Assembly (NCBI RefSeq): GCF_048128805.1
Contig: NC_136016.1
Coordinates: 10,895,176 to 10,959,175 of the forward strand
Length of the DNA stretch: 64,000 nucleotides
Source of the DNA: Centroberyx gerrardi
Lineage: Eukaryota > Chordata > Actinopteri > Beryciformes > Berycidae
Direction of reading: 5' to 3'
Shown here: piece after piece, positions 44,721 through 59,432 of the stretch
How positions within the stretch are numbered: position 1 is the stretch's first letter
Layout: the number at the start of each line of letters is the position of its first letter
The notes under the pieces: generated by a model
The model's input: the letters and a program-made list of their open reading frames with translations, nothing else
Databases searched by the model: none
Told to the model about the DNA's origin: nothing
Made by a program: the position numbers and the translations under genes

Positions 44721-46014
44721 TTGTTTTATAAACAGACACAGATATAATCTTTAATTTCTCTTTGTTTTGATACTTGTATGTTTGGAATTTAGGCCTTCCT
44801 GGATTCAATATTCCCATGTATATCAACAGGAATAGGTAAAAAGATGATTATCGCACTACACTTCTGGTTTTCCCTCCTTAACAGTCATGAAACAGCATTT
44901 TATTGCACCTCCCTGGAGCCCTAAATGCATAAGCGATTGTCAAAACCATATAATTTCCGTTTCTATTTTCAAGAAGACATGTACGGTGCAGGTGAGGGAG
45001 TCAACTTGATAGCAGGCCCAGGTGTTGCATTATGAATTATGTCTTCATTCACCGCTCCGGTTGGCTTTTCAAACCAGCGAGCACTTTTCAGTCACGCAGC
45101 ATGTAATGTGTGATGCTGACAGCTCGCTCGCATAATGCTTCCTCCTGTCATTTTTCTTCAGTGACAGTAAAGGCTCAGGCCAAACCCACTGTAGCCTCAT
45201 GCTGTCATTAAAACAAAAGAACTGTAATTCCTGCTCAGTGCTTATGCACCTGTAAATACAATTATGCTGCATGGACACCTGGATGGCTCTCAAACCAGGT
45301 GAGCGTACAGATCTGCACTCGACCCACCATGAGATTCTCCCATTTTTTCCTCGGGTTCTTTTTACCGTGCCATGTGGCAACTGGAATTTTAACAGAGGCT
45401 GCGTTGCCCCCCCTGCAATTCCCCACTTAACTGCACCCATTAAAATGTCTCATAAAGGCAGAACGGTCACTCATTTGGCACCCCACCTTCCTAGGATGGC
45501 CTACCTCTCTTTACAAGCAATTATCTGACTGCTCTCTGTCTAGCTGTCACCAAAATTTCATTATTTTAATCGAATGGAGGAGGAAGATGCACACATTCAA
45601 AGACGTTTTGATTCTGTTGACTGTCGCTGAATCGCTCTGTGTGGTGATCTATTTTAGTCTAAATGAGGCTTTTCTCTGACACGCGAGTCTATTTATGCTG
45701 CATTTTCAAAGCACTGAACTTTCTCACTTCACTTATCCTGGATGAAATGCACTGTCGAGTGACCTTCAACACCCTAAGCATGTCAACACCACAATGGCCC
45801 GAATTAAAGAGCAGCGAAACCCATCATCCTCATGAGTAAGTAACAGATGAGTGGAGAGGGCAGTGAGTGAATATCACACAATGTAATTGTCGACTGACTC
45901 CCATGCTTTTGGCATGGCACAGAGAGTTTGCTCAATAAACTCTCATCCTAAAATAAATGTAAAATTAGAGGGTTATAGAATGGGGGAAAAAAGGCATTGG
46001 GTTTGGTTCTTGGC

Positions 46015-46052
<38 letters not shown>

Positions 46053-49000
46053 TGCAATGGAGTTACTTTCCTGTCTCCTATTATTCCTGGTCTTCTGCCT
46101 GGTAGAGCTAAGAGAGCGAGAGAGGGAAAGGAAGAAGAGAGAGAGGGATTTCGTGGGAGGGAGAGGTAAGACAGAGAGATAGACAGACAGGGGGGTGGGG
46201 AGGAGAGAGAGAGAGAGAGAGAGAGAGACACAGAGAGAGAGAGGGGATAGCAGGGAGAGTGGGACAGACAGAAAAAGAAACAGAGAGAGAGAGAAAGGTC
46301 TGGCTATGCTGCTCTGTCTGATCTGGCCAGTGTTTAAACAAGGAATTGGATGACAGGGTAAATGTAGAAAATTTGGGAGGTGCAATCCTCCCCTTGTTTA
46401 AAGCGCAGCCATTTTGTGAGATCTCTGGTTTTAGTCAACACTAACATTTTTATATACAAGTTCAAGACTGATAGATAACTTTCTAACTTTCTAACTCCCT
46501 GGTCAACAAGTGCTTGTCTAGAAACAATTCTCTAAGCACTAAACCACAAGCCCAATAGGCTACTTAAAGTATTTTGCATTGTATTTTTTGTGAGGTGGCA
46601 AAAGCCCAGTTTCTGAAAAAAGAAGCAAACTCCAATAAGAGCTCCTGCCTTTTCTGAAATATTGTTATTGACCAACAAGAGTAGCAGAAGCCCCTTTCAT
46701 CCTTGGTGAGGGGAGTTGCTGATAGACATTGATCAGTTTGTTAGGTTAATCACAGGACAACTCTCAAGGGCAACTTTCCATTGGGAACTTGGTTGATCCA
46801 TGGAGACTGGAGTCCCATAAAAAGGTTGCAAATGTGACTGAAATAAACAGAAACTGTTCTGTTTTCTATCATCACAAACACTATTCCACACGTAAACACA
46901 GTTCGATATGTTTTGTCTCACTTTGGACACAGTCTGAGACAGTCAAGGAAATCCTCTCACTGCGTAAAACTTTTCCAAACACTCCAGTCCCAACTCCTCC
47001 AGGCCGTTCTCTGCCTAATTTCTTTTCCAGTCACATCCTAGTAAGATGAGTTTAATGGCTGAGCCTTAAAAGTGTCCAAGAGTGACAAAACCAGATGGTT
47101 GTTGGATGCTGGTACTGCAACCTGAGCGAACATCGTGTCTGAGTGCAGCGGCCAAGTACTATGATCAATATGAGGACTAAAACAACACTCTCACTGGATG
47201 TCTTCCTCAGTGAAAAGTGGTGTGCATTATTCAGTGTATGCTCTTCAGAGTTTCTGCCCATAATTTTAGACAAATATTCCAAGTATTTTCTTCTCTTGAA
47301 CAAAGTGTAATGACTCTCTGATGTCTTACAATATTATTGAGAACACCAATGAGGAAAAGACATGTATGACTCTTAGATATGACACCTAAGCACTCCATTT
47401 TATCTGCCCAAACTAATGAAATTTGTTTTAGATTTAGCATACACAATTACCAAACCTAACAAGAGCTGATCCTCCACATCCTCTGAAGGCTTCACATCTG
47501 TTATCCTTTATCATAAAAATGTATTCGGGCACCTTGGCCATCATAACGCCAGATCAAAGACCAGCTTCTGTTTGTTGGAGGCAAAAAGACGCTTTCACCC
47601 ACGTGTTTATGAGAGTAAGCTCAGATTCATATGCCAGGGTCCTCACAGTTGCAAGTCCACCCTTAAAGGAGGCTCTTTTGCTGCCCTCGTTATTTAGTGA
47701 CTTAAAACATCAAGGGCTTTTTATTCGAGGTGTTTTGGCACCCCTGGGTGTTTTACAATAGCTCCTGGTACTTCAGTAGTTTAATAGGGAGCCAGAAACC
47801 AGTTTGGGGCCCTTGCAAAATGTACAGTAAGTGGCTGGGGTCTCAAAGGCCTCCACTGTGGGCTAAACAGGACTACATTGTCATGCTTTATGGTAGTGGA
47901 AAATTAATATATAAAAGTGTGGGGCCTTTCATCATTGTTGTTGTACAGCTATTCTTATATCTATAATGTTTATTAAGGTACATGCTTCATCTTCTCTGTA
48001 ACAACACATATACAGTGTCATGGATGTAATAAGTAAAATGCCTTTATACTTCCTAATGTGGGGAACAATTAGAACTAAACATGACAGACGCTTGTCGCTT
48101 TATCAGAAAATAGTCCCTTGTCCCTGTGCCATGTTTGGACGTATGTATTTATTTTACTTGCCAATTAAACTGATTGTGATTCTTATCTAATTCTGATTTA
48201 GAGTTAGCTGACATCTACGTTTTAGCCGTGTTAACCAAAAGTGCAGGAGTCAGACCAAAAGTGCATGGAAGCTTGCTGGCATTAAATATGCTAAAGTAAC
48301 TGGAATAATGTTTGGGGGGAAAAAACAGAGGGTCTTTACTACCTGAGCCAAAAGTGCTGATTGTTGCCACTGGGCTTTTGCCGGTTCTCCAGCAGATTAA
48401 ACCAAGCCGGGATCAGGCTCCCCAGTGATAGGGCTCCATAAAGCGGGCCTGCTTCCCCCCAGCTAATGGGTAGCATACGGCAGGTAGAGGGGGTTAGGGT
48501 ACCTGGGATGGGCTTCAAAGAGGAGGAGATGTTGTGTTTCTCAGTGAAACCATGAATCTGTAAACCCTGACCCCCTGCCTGGATGAAGCCTCTCAGGAGG
48601 GGGGGAACCCAATTGCAACACCTACAGAGAGCTTGGCAATTAGTCTTTATGGCATGCTGACGTGACTGTATCCTTACGACCAGGTATATGGTACACTATG
48701 GTGAATACGACCTTTGATCGCATAAGGAGGAAAGTGGCACAGCAGTTCTGAAGGATGAGAGGCAGGTCATGACTCCTGAAGCATATGCAGCATAAAACAC
48801 AAGACAGATGCATCATATTCCCAGCGGTACAGTTCATTTCAGATGTTGGCAATACTGAGCAACCTGAAGACGATCAAGGTGTTGCTGAAATGTCGCTGCA
48901 TTAGAGAGAGAGAAAGACAAACAGAGAAAGACTTGATCTCTCTTCACGATCGTGTCCTACATCCAACTGGATAAACATTTGAAGCCTAAGTTTGAAACGC

Positions 49001-49770
49001 CTTCTGTCGGCGACCAAGAGAAAAACAATTCATGTGACGCTGGAAGCTGCTCACATCAGGCGGAGGGGTGCAGGGAGTCAGCTGGATAACCTCTTAGGCT
49101 AAATGCACACTACAAGATTTTAACCAGATTTAGCTCCAGCCCACACAAGATCGGGCTCAGGATTCCACGTCAAAGTTCTCGTTCTCAAAGCGCCTTGATC
49201 TCCAAGTTTTGACTGGCATGGCAACTTTGGAACTGAATTGTTCTATGAAATCTGATACTGTCTGCCCATCCAAGACTGTTAACTGTCTGTGAGTCACTGA
49301 AATGTGTCTCATGCTGATTGCGGTTGTCCATTCATCCTGCAGACACTAGCTCACTTGTGAAAATGGAAATATTGAAAAACGAATTAAGGTGGATAACAAA
49401 GAGATTTTCAATTTCATAGCATGCTGTACAGCTCTAGATATATGGACTGTTTAAGCAGCACTAAAATGGATTCTGCATGATTGATGTTACAGGTGTCTGT
49501 GCCCACTGTCAGGAGATGCATGCATTGCCTAGTATCCTGATACTGACATAGGACTGCACTGCAAACATCTTTCTACTGTGTAACCGGCCAACATCAGCCT
49601 CAGTGTTTCAGCTGGGAAACAGAACTTTGAGACAGTCTCTTCTGAGGAAATACCAGGGAAGATATACAGAACTCAGGAGGGGAGAACAGACACACTGGCT
49701 GCTGAGCCAAGGCGGATAGGGATGGTAAGAAGAAACAGCAGCTTTTGAGGTCTCCACGTCACATGTTTAA
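44721..49770. other. Noncoding stretch
   Basis: No coding exon was recognised. Low-complexity blocks: (CA)n at 46016-46049 and GA-rich sequence at about 46100-46300. Open frames over these blocks are artefacts of the repeats. Confidence 0.5.
46016..46300. repeat. (CA)n followed by GA-rich low-complexity block
   Basis: About 17 CA units at 46016-46049, then purine-rich GA repeats from about 46100 to 46300. Confidence 0.88.
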
Positions 49771-49810
49771 CTACAATAAGGAACGGCGGAGGGTTGAGGG
49801 TGAATTGGGA

Positions 49811-49868
49811 GTGGGCGGGCTAACGGACGCTAACGCTCCGATTGGCTCCGGGTGGTTGCCCATATTTA
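49811..49868 (+). promoter_or_regulatory. Promoter-like cluster: GC box, inverted CCAAT, CArG/MEF2-like
   Basis: GGGCGGG sits at 49813-49819, ATTGG (CCAAT reversed) at 49841-49845, and CCATATTTAG at 49859-49868. The last is one mismatch from both a CArG box and a MEF2 site. No open gene follows within reach, so it could serve a noncoding RNA, a distal enhancer, or nothing. Confidence 0.3.
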
Positions 49869-51610
49869 GATTAGTGGTTTGCCCCTCCCTGGTTTGTGTT
49901 CAGCTGCGCTTTGGAATGGAAGGCAAGACGTCTGGTTGCTCTCTCTCTCTCCACATCACATCATGGAAACTCACTGGGAGCTCTCTCTCTCTCTCTCTCG
50001 CTGGCCCTGCAACACACCTTGTTCAGCCATTTATTATCTGTCTCTCCCCTTGACACAGTTACACGTTGGAGGAGTCTGTTTTGAAATAGTGGGCCATAAA
50101 GGTTTGATCCTTTTCCTGGCTCAGCTGATGAGTAGATGGAAATCAATAACCCTTTAAGGATTCAGTTTTTCCCTGTGGCAACAAATAGTCAAAGCTATAT
50201 AGTTATAATGGGGACAAAATTCTGGGTGTTATTAGCTATAGCTTCTATAGCTATAGGACCTGGCTTGGACATCTTTATCATGTACATGCTTGTGACTTTG
50301 GCTCATCCCCTCTCTCCCCCATCCTTCCCTTTACACTGCTTAATAAATGCATAAAGAAATAGAAATGATATTTAAAAATGAAAGAAAATCAATCAATAAA
50401 AAGAACAAAGACAGGGCCCCTTATGTCTGGGTCATCTGTTTTGAACCACGCTGAAAAGCCACCGCCTGGCCATTTGTTAAACTTGACATTTTATGTTATT
50501 GTGTTGCTAGCATCCGAATGACAGGGGTTTTTTTTCTTTTCTGTCCACGTTTGCAAACAAAAGAGGAAAAAAGAGGAGGCGCTCTTTTTTGCCTGACATG
50601 AAGCATCAACTTTTCATTTCCCAGGCCTGCCACATCAACAGAGGGAGTATACTTGGCTGAGGTGCAAAGAGGAAGAAAAAAACCCACCAATGTCTTCGGT
50701 TCGAAGTAGAGACAAAAAAAAAATGTAAGAATCGACCACAGAGAAAAAAAGGGAGGAGCAGAGCGTTCTAACAAAATTGAGTTTGTATGGTGATGATGGA
50801 TAAATCTCCACATATACCTTCTCACACCAGTAACCATACTCATAGTCACTGTTACTTTTAGTGTCACTGCTACTGTTACTGCACCAAAATACTTCAGGCC
50901 CATTATCTCTTAATTCTTAGATTAAGAATGATAAGTCCAACTGTTTGAAAACTCATACGAGGATAAATCAAAGAATCCAAAGCGGAAAAAAACACAATTC
51001 TGCCAATGTATTTATCGATAGCTAAGCTAATCGCTTGGCCAGAGAGGTATTACTGAGTTTTTCCTATTCCCTTTTATCTTTTTGACACTATTGTCTTGAC
51101 ATAATAAAGACATAAGACCGTCCTGTGCCATACTGTCAAAACAACTATAGGCCTACATGTTTTATCTATGTAAGATGAAGACACACAAATGAAAGAGATG
51201 GGTAGTTCTCTTCATTAAATAGTTGTTGGCTACACGACCTTTATATTCTTATTTGATGGGGGAGCAAGCCACATTTTTGTGAGGCGATGTCTGAACAGAA
51301 TGAGTCATCTGATTTCATTCAAAACAGATCCGGCCATCTAAGTCAGAGCGCACCGTCTAGCACAGCAAAGAATGTGAAAGTCCTTTACAGGAATATAAAT
51401 AATCTATAGACTGCATAAGTAGAAATATTTATTAATGCACATTAACTATCTCTCACGTTTAAAAAAAAAAAAGGGTGAGCACCCAAAATGGAACCTTGCT
51501 CCAAACAGAGGTGAGACTAGCAGTTACAGAGGTGAGACTTTTCATTAAGTTTAATGGTTATACTTACCTGACAAGCCACCCACATTTAAGGCAGGATCCA
51601 CAGCTTCCTG

Positions 51611-51629
51611 CCCCCCCCCCCCCCCCCCC
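51611..51629. repeat. Poly-C tract
   Basis: Nineteen consecutive C residues followed by TCCCCC. Confidence 0.9.
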
Positions 51630-52345
51630 TCCCCCTCTGACCCTAATACTAGCACTTAAGCAACGAGCCGCCTGGATTATCACTTGGTTTACCAGCTGAA
51701 ATATTGACTTAAAATGCACTGTGATGGACAATAATTCCCATACTAATGGAATCAGGTATAATTATCAATTTATGTTGTGTGTCTTTGAGAAAACCTGTGC
51801 ATAACACCTCAAAGGTTCAGATCGTGGATGAAATCACAATTTATAAAACTGAATCTAAATGTCATGTTGCAGTAAAGGAATGCCTTAGATCTACAACGGT
51901 AAGGCATTTCTCTTACTAAATGCCAGTGATCTTGCATGTAGCCACAGAGATCACAGGTATTGACCCCTAAGATTATGGAGGACGTAAAGCCTGAGCGCCG
52001 GACCCCACTCAGCCCACTGCCTCTCCCTCAACATGTCGAGACACTGAGCAGACTGCATTCCTCATCCAAACAGCTTTCCTGGAGCGCAGCCCCTTTACAA
52101 GACACCATTACCAAATGGATTCTGCTTCGCCGGTCATCTACCAATACAATTTAAGAAGGGAAAATTGTAATGACTGTATGTCCACACTGAGGGTTTCTAA
52201 ACTCATCCACCAGCTGTGGAAGCCTGAGAGTTCATACAGACATTGTGTAGCTCAAGATTTGATTGTTTATGCTTCATCTCTCCCTTTTTCTGTCTGTTCT
52301 ATTTGTATGCCACATCTTCACTCTCCACCTCTGTGAACCCATCTT

Positions 52346-52397
<52 letters not shown>
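52346..52397. repeat. (CT)n microsatellite
   Basis: About 26 uninterrupted CT units. Confidence 0.92.
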
Positions 52398-52399
<2 letters not shown>

Positions 52400-54091
52400 C
52401 TCTAATTTTTGTCCTGTCTCTACCTGCCTTGCGCATTGCTTAAGTTCTTCAATTCACTTAACCCCCCCTCCCCTCTCTCCTGCTGCCCTTCCATCATCCT
52501 TCAGCAGTGGGAGGGGAAAGCACCCAGTCTAAAAGAGTTGCCACCCTGGGGCGTCCTAGTTTACTGTGTTGGGGTGCATACCACGTGCTCACAGCGTCAT
52601 ATCGGTCTCCACCTTCTCCCACCCACCAGACCCAGCCCCGTCCCACTCAGCCTCTCCCTGCTCCACACTGCCTGAGCTTTTTATGGGGAGAGAAATAGGC
52701 CTACCATAACATGAAATCACACAATTTGTCAGCAGACTGGTGCAAGTTATAGAGTTTTCTTTTGCAAATACATTCTAACAAGCACAACAAAATAGACACA
52801 GCATTGAGCCTACAGTTATTAACTTTCATTCCATGTGCAATATAGTTAGTGTGTTTGATTATGGTTTTATTGTGTGGTTCGCAGCAGTCAAGCATACTGA
52901 ATGATTATGGCCCTTGAGATGATCCTCCCACTTCTAGCCTTCTAGCTCATTCCAAATTTTCAGCAAGCCTGTGTGTCTAACTTTTTCCGTTCCATATTCA
53001 TGAAATTTGATATCACGGCTTGAGGGAGTGCGTCACGCCTTTTGATAGTATAATAAAGACCCAAAAGCTTTGCATGGGGCAGTCATACACACAGGTAACA
53101 GTAACTATGTGCTTTTGAGTTGAGGCAGGGAAGGGACAGAGGGATGACGGAAACAGAAAAAGGGCTGGATAGATGAGGGAGAGGGGAACATCTTTTTGTT
53201 CTCTCCCAGCACATGAGTTCAATTTCTAACGCATCTGGAATCACTTAAGGGCCTGTACTGCTGGATGCATTTTGCTCAGCTTTGCACTGTGACTTCAGCT
53301 TTGGAAACGAAACATTTTGAGGGAAAAAGAGAAGAAGAAGAAGAAGAAGAAGAGTCCTGACTCAGTTTGTGGGACATATTATTGTTGTTTTGTTAGTCAC
53401 AGAAAACAATCCATGTGTGCAGTTCACTTCATTATAGATATTTACTGTTTCCACTTGGGAAAACACATGGAAAATTTCCCACAAAGTAACATTTATTCTA
53501 CTTCACTACAACAATTTATTCATTTCCTACAGCAAATAATCCCAACACTCAACTCAGACCATGTTGCTGTAACAGATAACACCCAGTCAGCTATTTTAAC
53601 TCTAACAGATGTCATGTGTGAATGATAGATGCTGTATCGCCTTATAATTCACAAACTGTGTGAATTCAGAGCAGAGCAGAGAGTTATGGCAAAGTGGAGG
53701 ATCAAATAGAAGTACGCAATAGAAGTACACAGTGGGTATTTACTCTTTGGACTACTGGCCAGTAATCTAACCTCAAACTTTATATATCTCCCCTCCTGAG
53801 TTCTGTTTATCTCAAACTCACTCCAGGACAGGATGTTTGTTGTCCACGACTAAGCCCAGTCATGTGTCTAGAAACCCAAAATCTGTCATCAAAGTGGTCC
53901 GTAGCTTTTTAACATGTTGCAAATAAAGTTTAAAATCTGTGTTTTGTTGCCCAACAGACACGTAGTAGTCGCTCTTCTGAAAGAGGAAAAGTAGTTCTTG
54001 CTTTCAACCATAAACCGTTGTCACCTCAAGCTGTGGGGAAGTGGCATATTCTAGTTAATGATGCAAAGGTAAGCCTCAAAACAAGTGCTTA

Positions 54092-54093
<2 letters not shown>

Positions 54094-54140
<47 letters not shown>
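54094..54140. repeat. (GT)n microsatellite
   Basis: About 23 uninterrupted GT units. Confidence 0.92.
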
Positions 54141-54141
<1 letters not shown>

Positions 54142-57100
54142 ATTCCTGCATCTCCGTCTGCATGTGAAGTTTTTGCTTCAGTACCTTTAGGGCAATGCAA
54201 GCCATAACAAGTAGACTCCTCTTTTTACATTACCTGTGGCTATATTCCACCCACATACACTTTAACTAGCCATACAGTCACTATAACATTTGAGCACTCG
54301 ACAGTTCTCGGATGGTTCAATAAACCCCTGTACAAGACTGTGTATTTCTTTTCTACTGTCAAGTTTTTATTTGGCCCGTGCTTAAAATAGTTCTCCAGTC
54401 GCCACATATGATTCTACAAATACCCTTTTCTTTCCTGAAGCCGACACTCCCAACTCAATTAAAACGTTCCATATTTGGAAATGGACATCTGAGCATTTTC
54501 GATGGGGGGAAAAAGTCTCAGAACAGAAGGCAAAAGGTGGAGTCTGTCACTGTGGTCCCAGTGATCTCTTTGTCTGGAGTGTGTGGCGCAGCGCTCTCAC
54601 TGGGGCAAGCACACTCACCCTGCTGGAAGACCAAACATCTGAGTGCAGAAAGGATGAATCATGAGGCAGAGAATACTGTCAGCTTAGACAGTTTGCACTT
54701 CCTTTATTCAGCTCATCTTCAGTCTTTATTTCACACTGTGTCTGGAGGAGAGAGGGAAGAGGATAGAACTGAAAAATGACTTGAGTATAATGAAGCATAA
54801 AAAGCTTTAGTTCTGTAGATTGAATCATCATAGGTGGCATGATTGTTAGCAATAGAGCAATTTAAATCACTGGAATGGAATAATCAGTATGAAACCATTG
54901 CACCTCTGTGTATTATTGTCCTGAAATCCCCTCCTCTTGGATTGTCCTTAAGGTCTAGTCTAAACTGAGAGGTAGTGTGTGAAGAGGTCATCCTGCCAAC
55001 ATGGCCCGCGGCTCTGAAGTGAAAACATGTCGGTACGACCCCTCGGGGATCATCCCGCTGTGAGGCCTGGTCTTCAGACCCGGGGCCAGTGAGCTGCGGC
55101 CAGGCAAAACAACCCCTCCCATTGGGAGAGATCAAGACTGAAGAATTAGTGTCAGTCAGCTGGAGACCGGAGCTGAGAGGCAGCAGATGACATCCCAGAC
55201 CTTGCCCGTGTGTTTGTTCAGGGAGTTTTTTTCTCAACCTCAGAGGAAATGAGATTGGCACATTGCGTTGTATTGTTTTTGTATGTTATCATCACTTAAT
55301 CGGTTCATACCACTAGTGATAGGTATATCACTTAAATTAAGTTTGTAAATCTAGTGATCATAGGGAGGCATATCATGATAGATTAATTATTTAATTTGCA
55401 GCACTGGCACTTTGTGGTTGGGGGATTTGAACACATTTTCTAGGTAGAATACTAAACTGAATAGATGGAGTTGAAATCCATAAGGGAATTGAGTATGCCA
55501 CCTCCTGGCCAGAGGCTCCTCATATCTGTGCTAAGTACAAAAACAAACAGATGGTGTCTGAAGATCAAGACCTAAGCACGTCTCAACAACCTGTAAGTTT
55601 CTTCCAAAATGTGGAAAAAGCATGTCAGACTGGTCTCTTGAACAGATCCTGAATAGTTTAAAAAAAAATCTACAGTCTTCCATTACTGAATCCAGCACTT
55701 ATGTTGCAGCCCACTGCTTAGAAATATCAGTTTATGTTCAAAGCTCACTTCTAAAACTTAAGGGGAAGGTTTTCAAAACGCCACACTAAAACCTTCTCAG
55801 CTACACCCTGTTAGTTTCCTTCTCTACTAAGAAAGTGAAATCTTTTTCTTCACCGCTGAGACAAATAAACTATGCTGTCTGTATCCAAACCCAGTGTTGA
55901 GGAGTCATCTCCATGTAAGGCTGGCTGGGATCGCTCCCACAGAAGGGCCCCCTCTAGCGCATACTCTGTCTGCCACTGCCAACAATAGGCTCACCCCGAA
56001 TGCACAAGCTGGAATATCATGTAAACACAAGCCTCCGCTAGATGCAGAGGAGCGGAAGGAGCAATGACGAATGCGGATGCATCAGGGTGGTGAGGGTTAC
56101 TGTGTGTGTGTGTGTGTGTGTGTGGGAGGGGTGGGGGGCATTTCTGATGGTGAGAGTGGAGGTGGGGGAGAACTTCAAGACTAAATGGTGAAATGTGAGA
56201 CTCTGGATCATGTCCGAAGCATCCACTGGAAGGAGGAGCTGCTCTCACATAGTCCAGATGGGTGTGAAACAGAGGAGAGATTAACTCTTTCTCGCAACCA
56301 GAAGATCATACTTTCATTTCCTGTGGGTTTCCTTAATCTGCAGTCCAATTATTTACATATAATAAATGAAAGATTGCATCATTATTTCAAAATGCTCAGC
56401 TATGAACATCTCCTCTGTAGTTGTTTATATGTAACTTTTCCAGATATCAAATTCTTGTCCTTAACTTCCCAACCCATAACATTGCCAGCACTGGACTCAA
56501 GCCAGAGATTCTTATCCTCAACACAACTCTGAAATACAGTGTAAACTATGATCGCACAATAGTGTGGCTCTGCGGTTTTGCAGGTAGTGATTACTTTTGT
56601 TTTCTAATGGCAGAGTGGAAAATGTTTCCCTCTGGCACAGTGTGTCACTCCCAGCCACTTTGTGTTAGTCGTAGTGCCGCAGCTGCATAGACAGAAACGC
56701 TGGCTGTAAGTGGGACCATCACTCCATTCCTGGGATCTCTATAGAACTGGCTGGGATGTCAAAGGTCAGCTGTTTGTTGTTGCCAGGTGCAGAGGTGTAG
56801 CTTGCTTTAGGAGGATAAAACCTTTGCTACCCTCTCGTACTTGCCGCTGAATTGCAATGGCAATTGAACAGAATTGGGGAGATTGAGTAAATGACAATTA
56901 TGAGACATTTCTAAAAAGAGGTGGTCTCGCTTTATGCAAAGCTGCGCTCCAAATGTTCTCTCCTTTCCCCGGGCCTCCCTCTTCCAGCCTCCTCTCGTTT
57001 TTCCTCTCTCATCCAAACTCCAACATGCAACATAATTTATAATCAAATGTGCAGAGCAGCCCCACAGGAAATATTACTAACAGCTGAAAAGGGAAAGTAG

Positions 57101-59407
57101 AGGCCTGCCAAGATACATTCCCTAGACCTGATTCAGATGGTAGGCTGAGGAGAGCCACCAACCAGTAATAGAGTCCTCCAAGGTAGCACTATGCAAATCC
57201 ATGGTGGCACAGGACCATGATGTATGCCACTGTTAAATCGGGAAAACTAAATGAGACATTGTCGAAAAAGATTACTCTGGGTGATTCAAAATCCTTGATA
57301 TGTATTTGTTGTATTGGGTACTATTTAGCATGAAAAACTGAGGTTCTGCTCTTCTTTGTGCAGATGGAGCGATGGCGTGAAACAGACACTGACTAGAGTT
57401 CAGTCAGACTCTCACCCTGGAGGATCATCTTTTCCACCAATGCAGAGCTAATCTAAACAGTATGCGGAACTGCTGCTCTGAGCCGTGAGTATACAAGCAT
57501 GTAGACTTGAGGAAACCGATAGTGTTTCAGATTGTAGGAAGACTTTTAAAAGGGGCAAAAATGACGGGGAAGCTGCCATTTTTCCTGGGACTTTCCATTT
57601 AGCTCAACAGAAAGTTGGCCTCAAGCGGTGGCTTTTGCCAACATTAGAGAGAAGGATTTGTGCGGAGCAGGAAAACAGCTACAGTCTGGTTTGGTTTCAT
57701 CCACAGAACCAGACATGAAGAAATCTTGTGTTTGCCCTTTCCCATGTAGACATACACATGCATACAAAATGTGTGGGCAGCTGCAATGTGTGTGCAGCTG
57801 TAGAAACCCCTCTGGAAAGTTCTACCACACTTGATGTGAAAGACTTCAGCTATCAAGGGTATGATACTGTAAGACAAGATGTTAGGTGACTAGAGTTGGC
57901 TCTGCCACTGTATGTGACCCTCCAAACTGATAGTGTTGCTTTTCATCCCCTGCTCATGCCAGTAAGCCCAGTCTTGTCCTGGGTGCTCTCCTCAGACTGC
58001 GTCTTCCTCTCGTCTGGGCCGTCTATTTAGACCTTCTTATGAGAGCCTTCAGATTGGAAGCAGCTGTGGCCGTTGGCTGGGTTCAAGCTGTGGGAGGCTG
58101 CAGCAGGCCGGCTTGCCAAGCCTGGCCCCACGGGGAGGAGCCCCAACATCTGGAAAAGAAGGAAAGCTGGCTGAAACAAAGAGAAGAGAGCCCAGCAACA
58201 TGACTGCTATCTCTCAGCCAATCATAGCGCTACAGGACATGTTGAAAAGGTGCCTTAGAGGAGGAGAGATTCCTACTATTCACCTTCTGTAAACGAAAGG
58301 TTTCACGTGTCAGTGTTGTTGGATTGGCAGTGAAGCAATACAGTACAGTAGCCATTGCAATACACATTATATTTAGCATACAGTGTGCATGTGCTGGGTT
58401 TCAGTGTTAAAAGAAAGAGAGCTAGTGGGGAGTGTAGGACAGAGTGGAAGAGGTAGTGGAAAGAGTGGACAGTGTGTTGTTACAGTAAGATCCGACCCTC
58501 TGGGCCTCTCCTGATATAAGAGCATGTCTTAACATGTGGGAGCCGCCCACAAGCGGGAAAAAAGAGGAAGGGGGTTGAGGTGGTGCTCATGCCGGTCAAG
58601 AGAAACTAGAATTCCTCCTCAAATCTACTCATTTTAGCATACACAAATAGCTTCCTAATAAAGGTATGCGCTGTGTGTCTCTCCGGGTGAAATGACTTGG
58701 CCAAATTTTATCTACAGTTACCTTTCACTGCACTTCTTTTCCAAAGACCCTGCAATTACTTGGAAAAGTCTTTATGCCCCTACAAAGTTGATTAGAGTTT
58801 CAAAACAGCCGAGTGTAGAAAGTGTAGAAAGTGATAAACTACATAGATGATGAATCTTTATAGGCACTGATGTAGTGGTAAAAAAAAAAAAAAAGGTGGG
58901 TGAGTCGCTGATCGGTTTAAGGCATCACAACCTCCAATGTAAACAAAAATCACTCAGATTTTATTTTCAATTTTGTCTGCCTTTTCCTTAAAAACCCCTT
59001 TCCTATATCACTAACATTTAATTGTACTTACTGTAATGTATACAATGAATTAACATCATAAAGATTTATTTCAGGAAGAAAGGTGGGTAAACTGGGTTTA
59101 GGTGGGTTTACCCTCATCTACATTCCTCTTTATAGCTCTGTGAGTAAGTCAGAGTGCAGTGTAGGAAAGTTAGAGTTACTGTAGATGCCATGTTGTCGTC
59201 TATTTTTAGTGAAGTAGTACACTTTATCGAGCCACGGTAATTACATGTTATGGCCCACTGAATTTCCAGCCAGCCAAAGCCAATGTAATTAACTCGTCTT
59301 ACTCCCATTTTGCTCTTCTTCCCTTAAACTTTCTTTAGTTTGGCATTTTTCACTCTCAGCAAGTATTAAAGGTAAGAGGTGAATAGTACAGAACATGCAC
59401 ACAGGCC

Positions 59408-59432
59408 GCAGCAGCAGCAGCAGCAGCAGCAG
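59408..59432. repeat. (CAG)n trinucleotide repeat
   Basis: About eight CAG units. An open frame across it would code polyglutamine, but nothing else supports a gene there. Confidence 0.85.

Noticed and set aside
45948..46385. 145-residue Ser/Leu-rich open frame, minus strand
   Set aside because: Produced by the (CA)n and GA-rich low-complexity block.
54378..54779. 133-residue open frame, plus strand
   Set aside because: No recognisable domain and no exon context.
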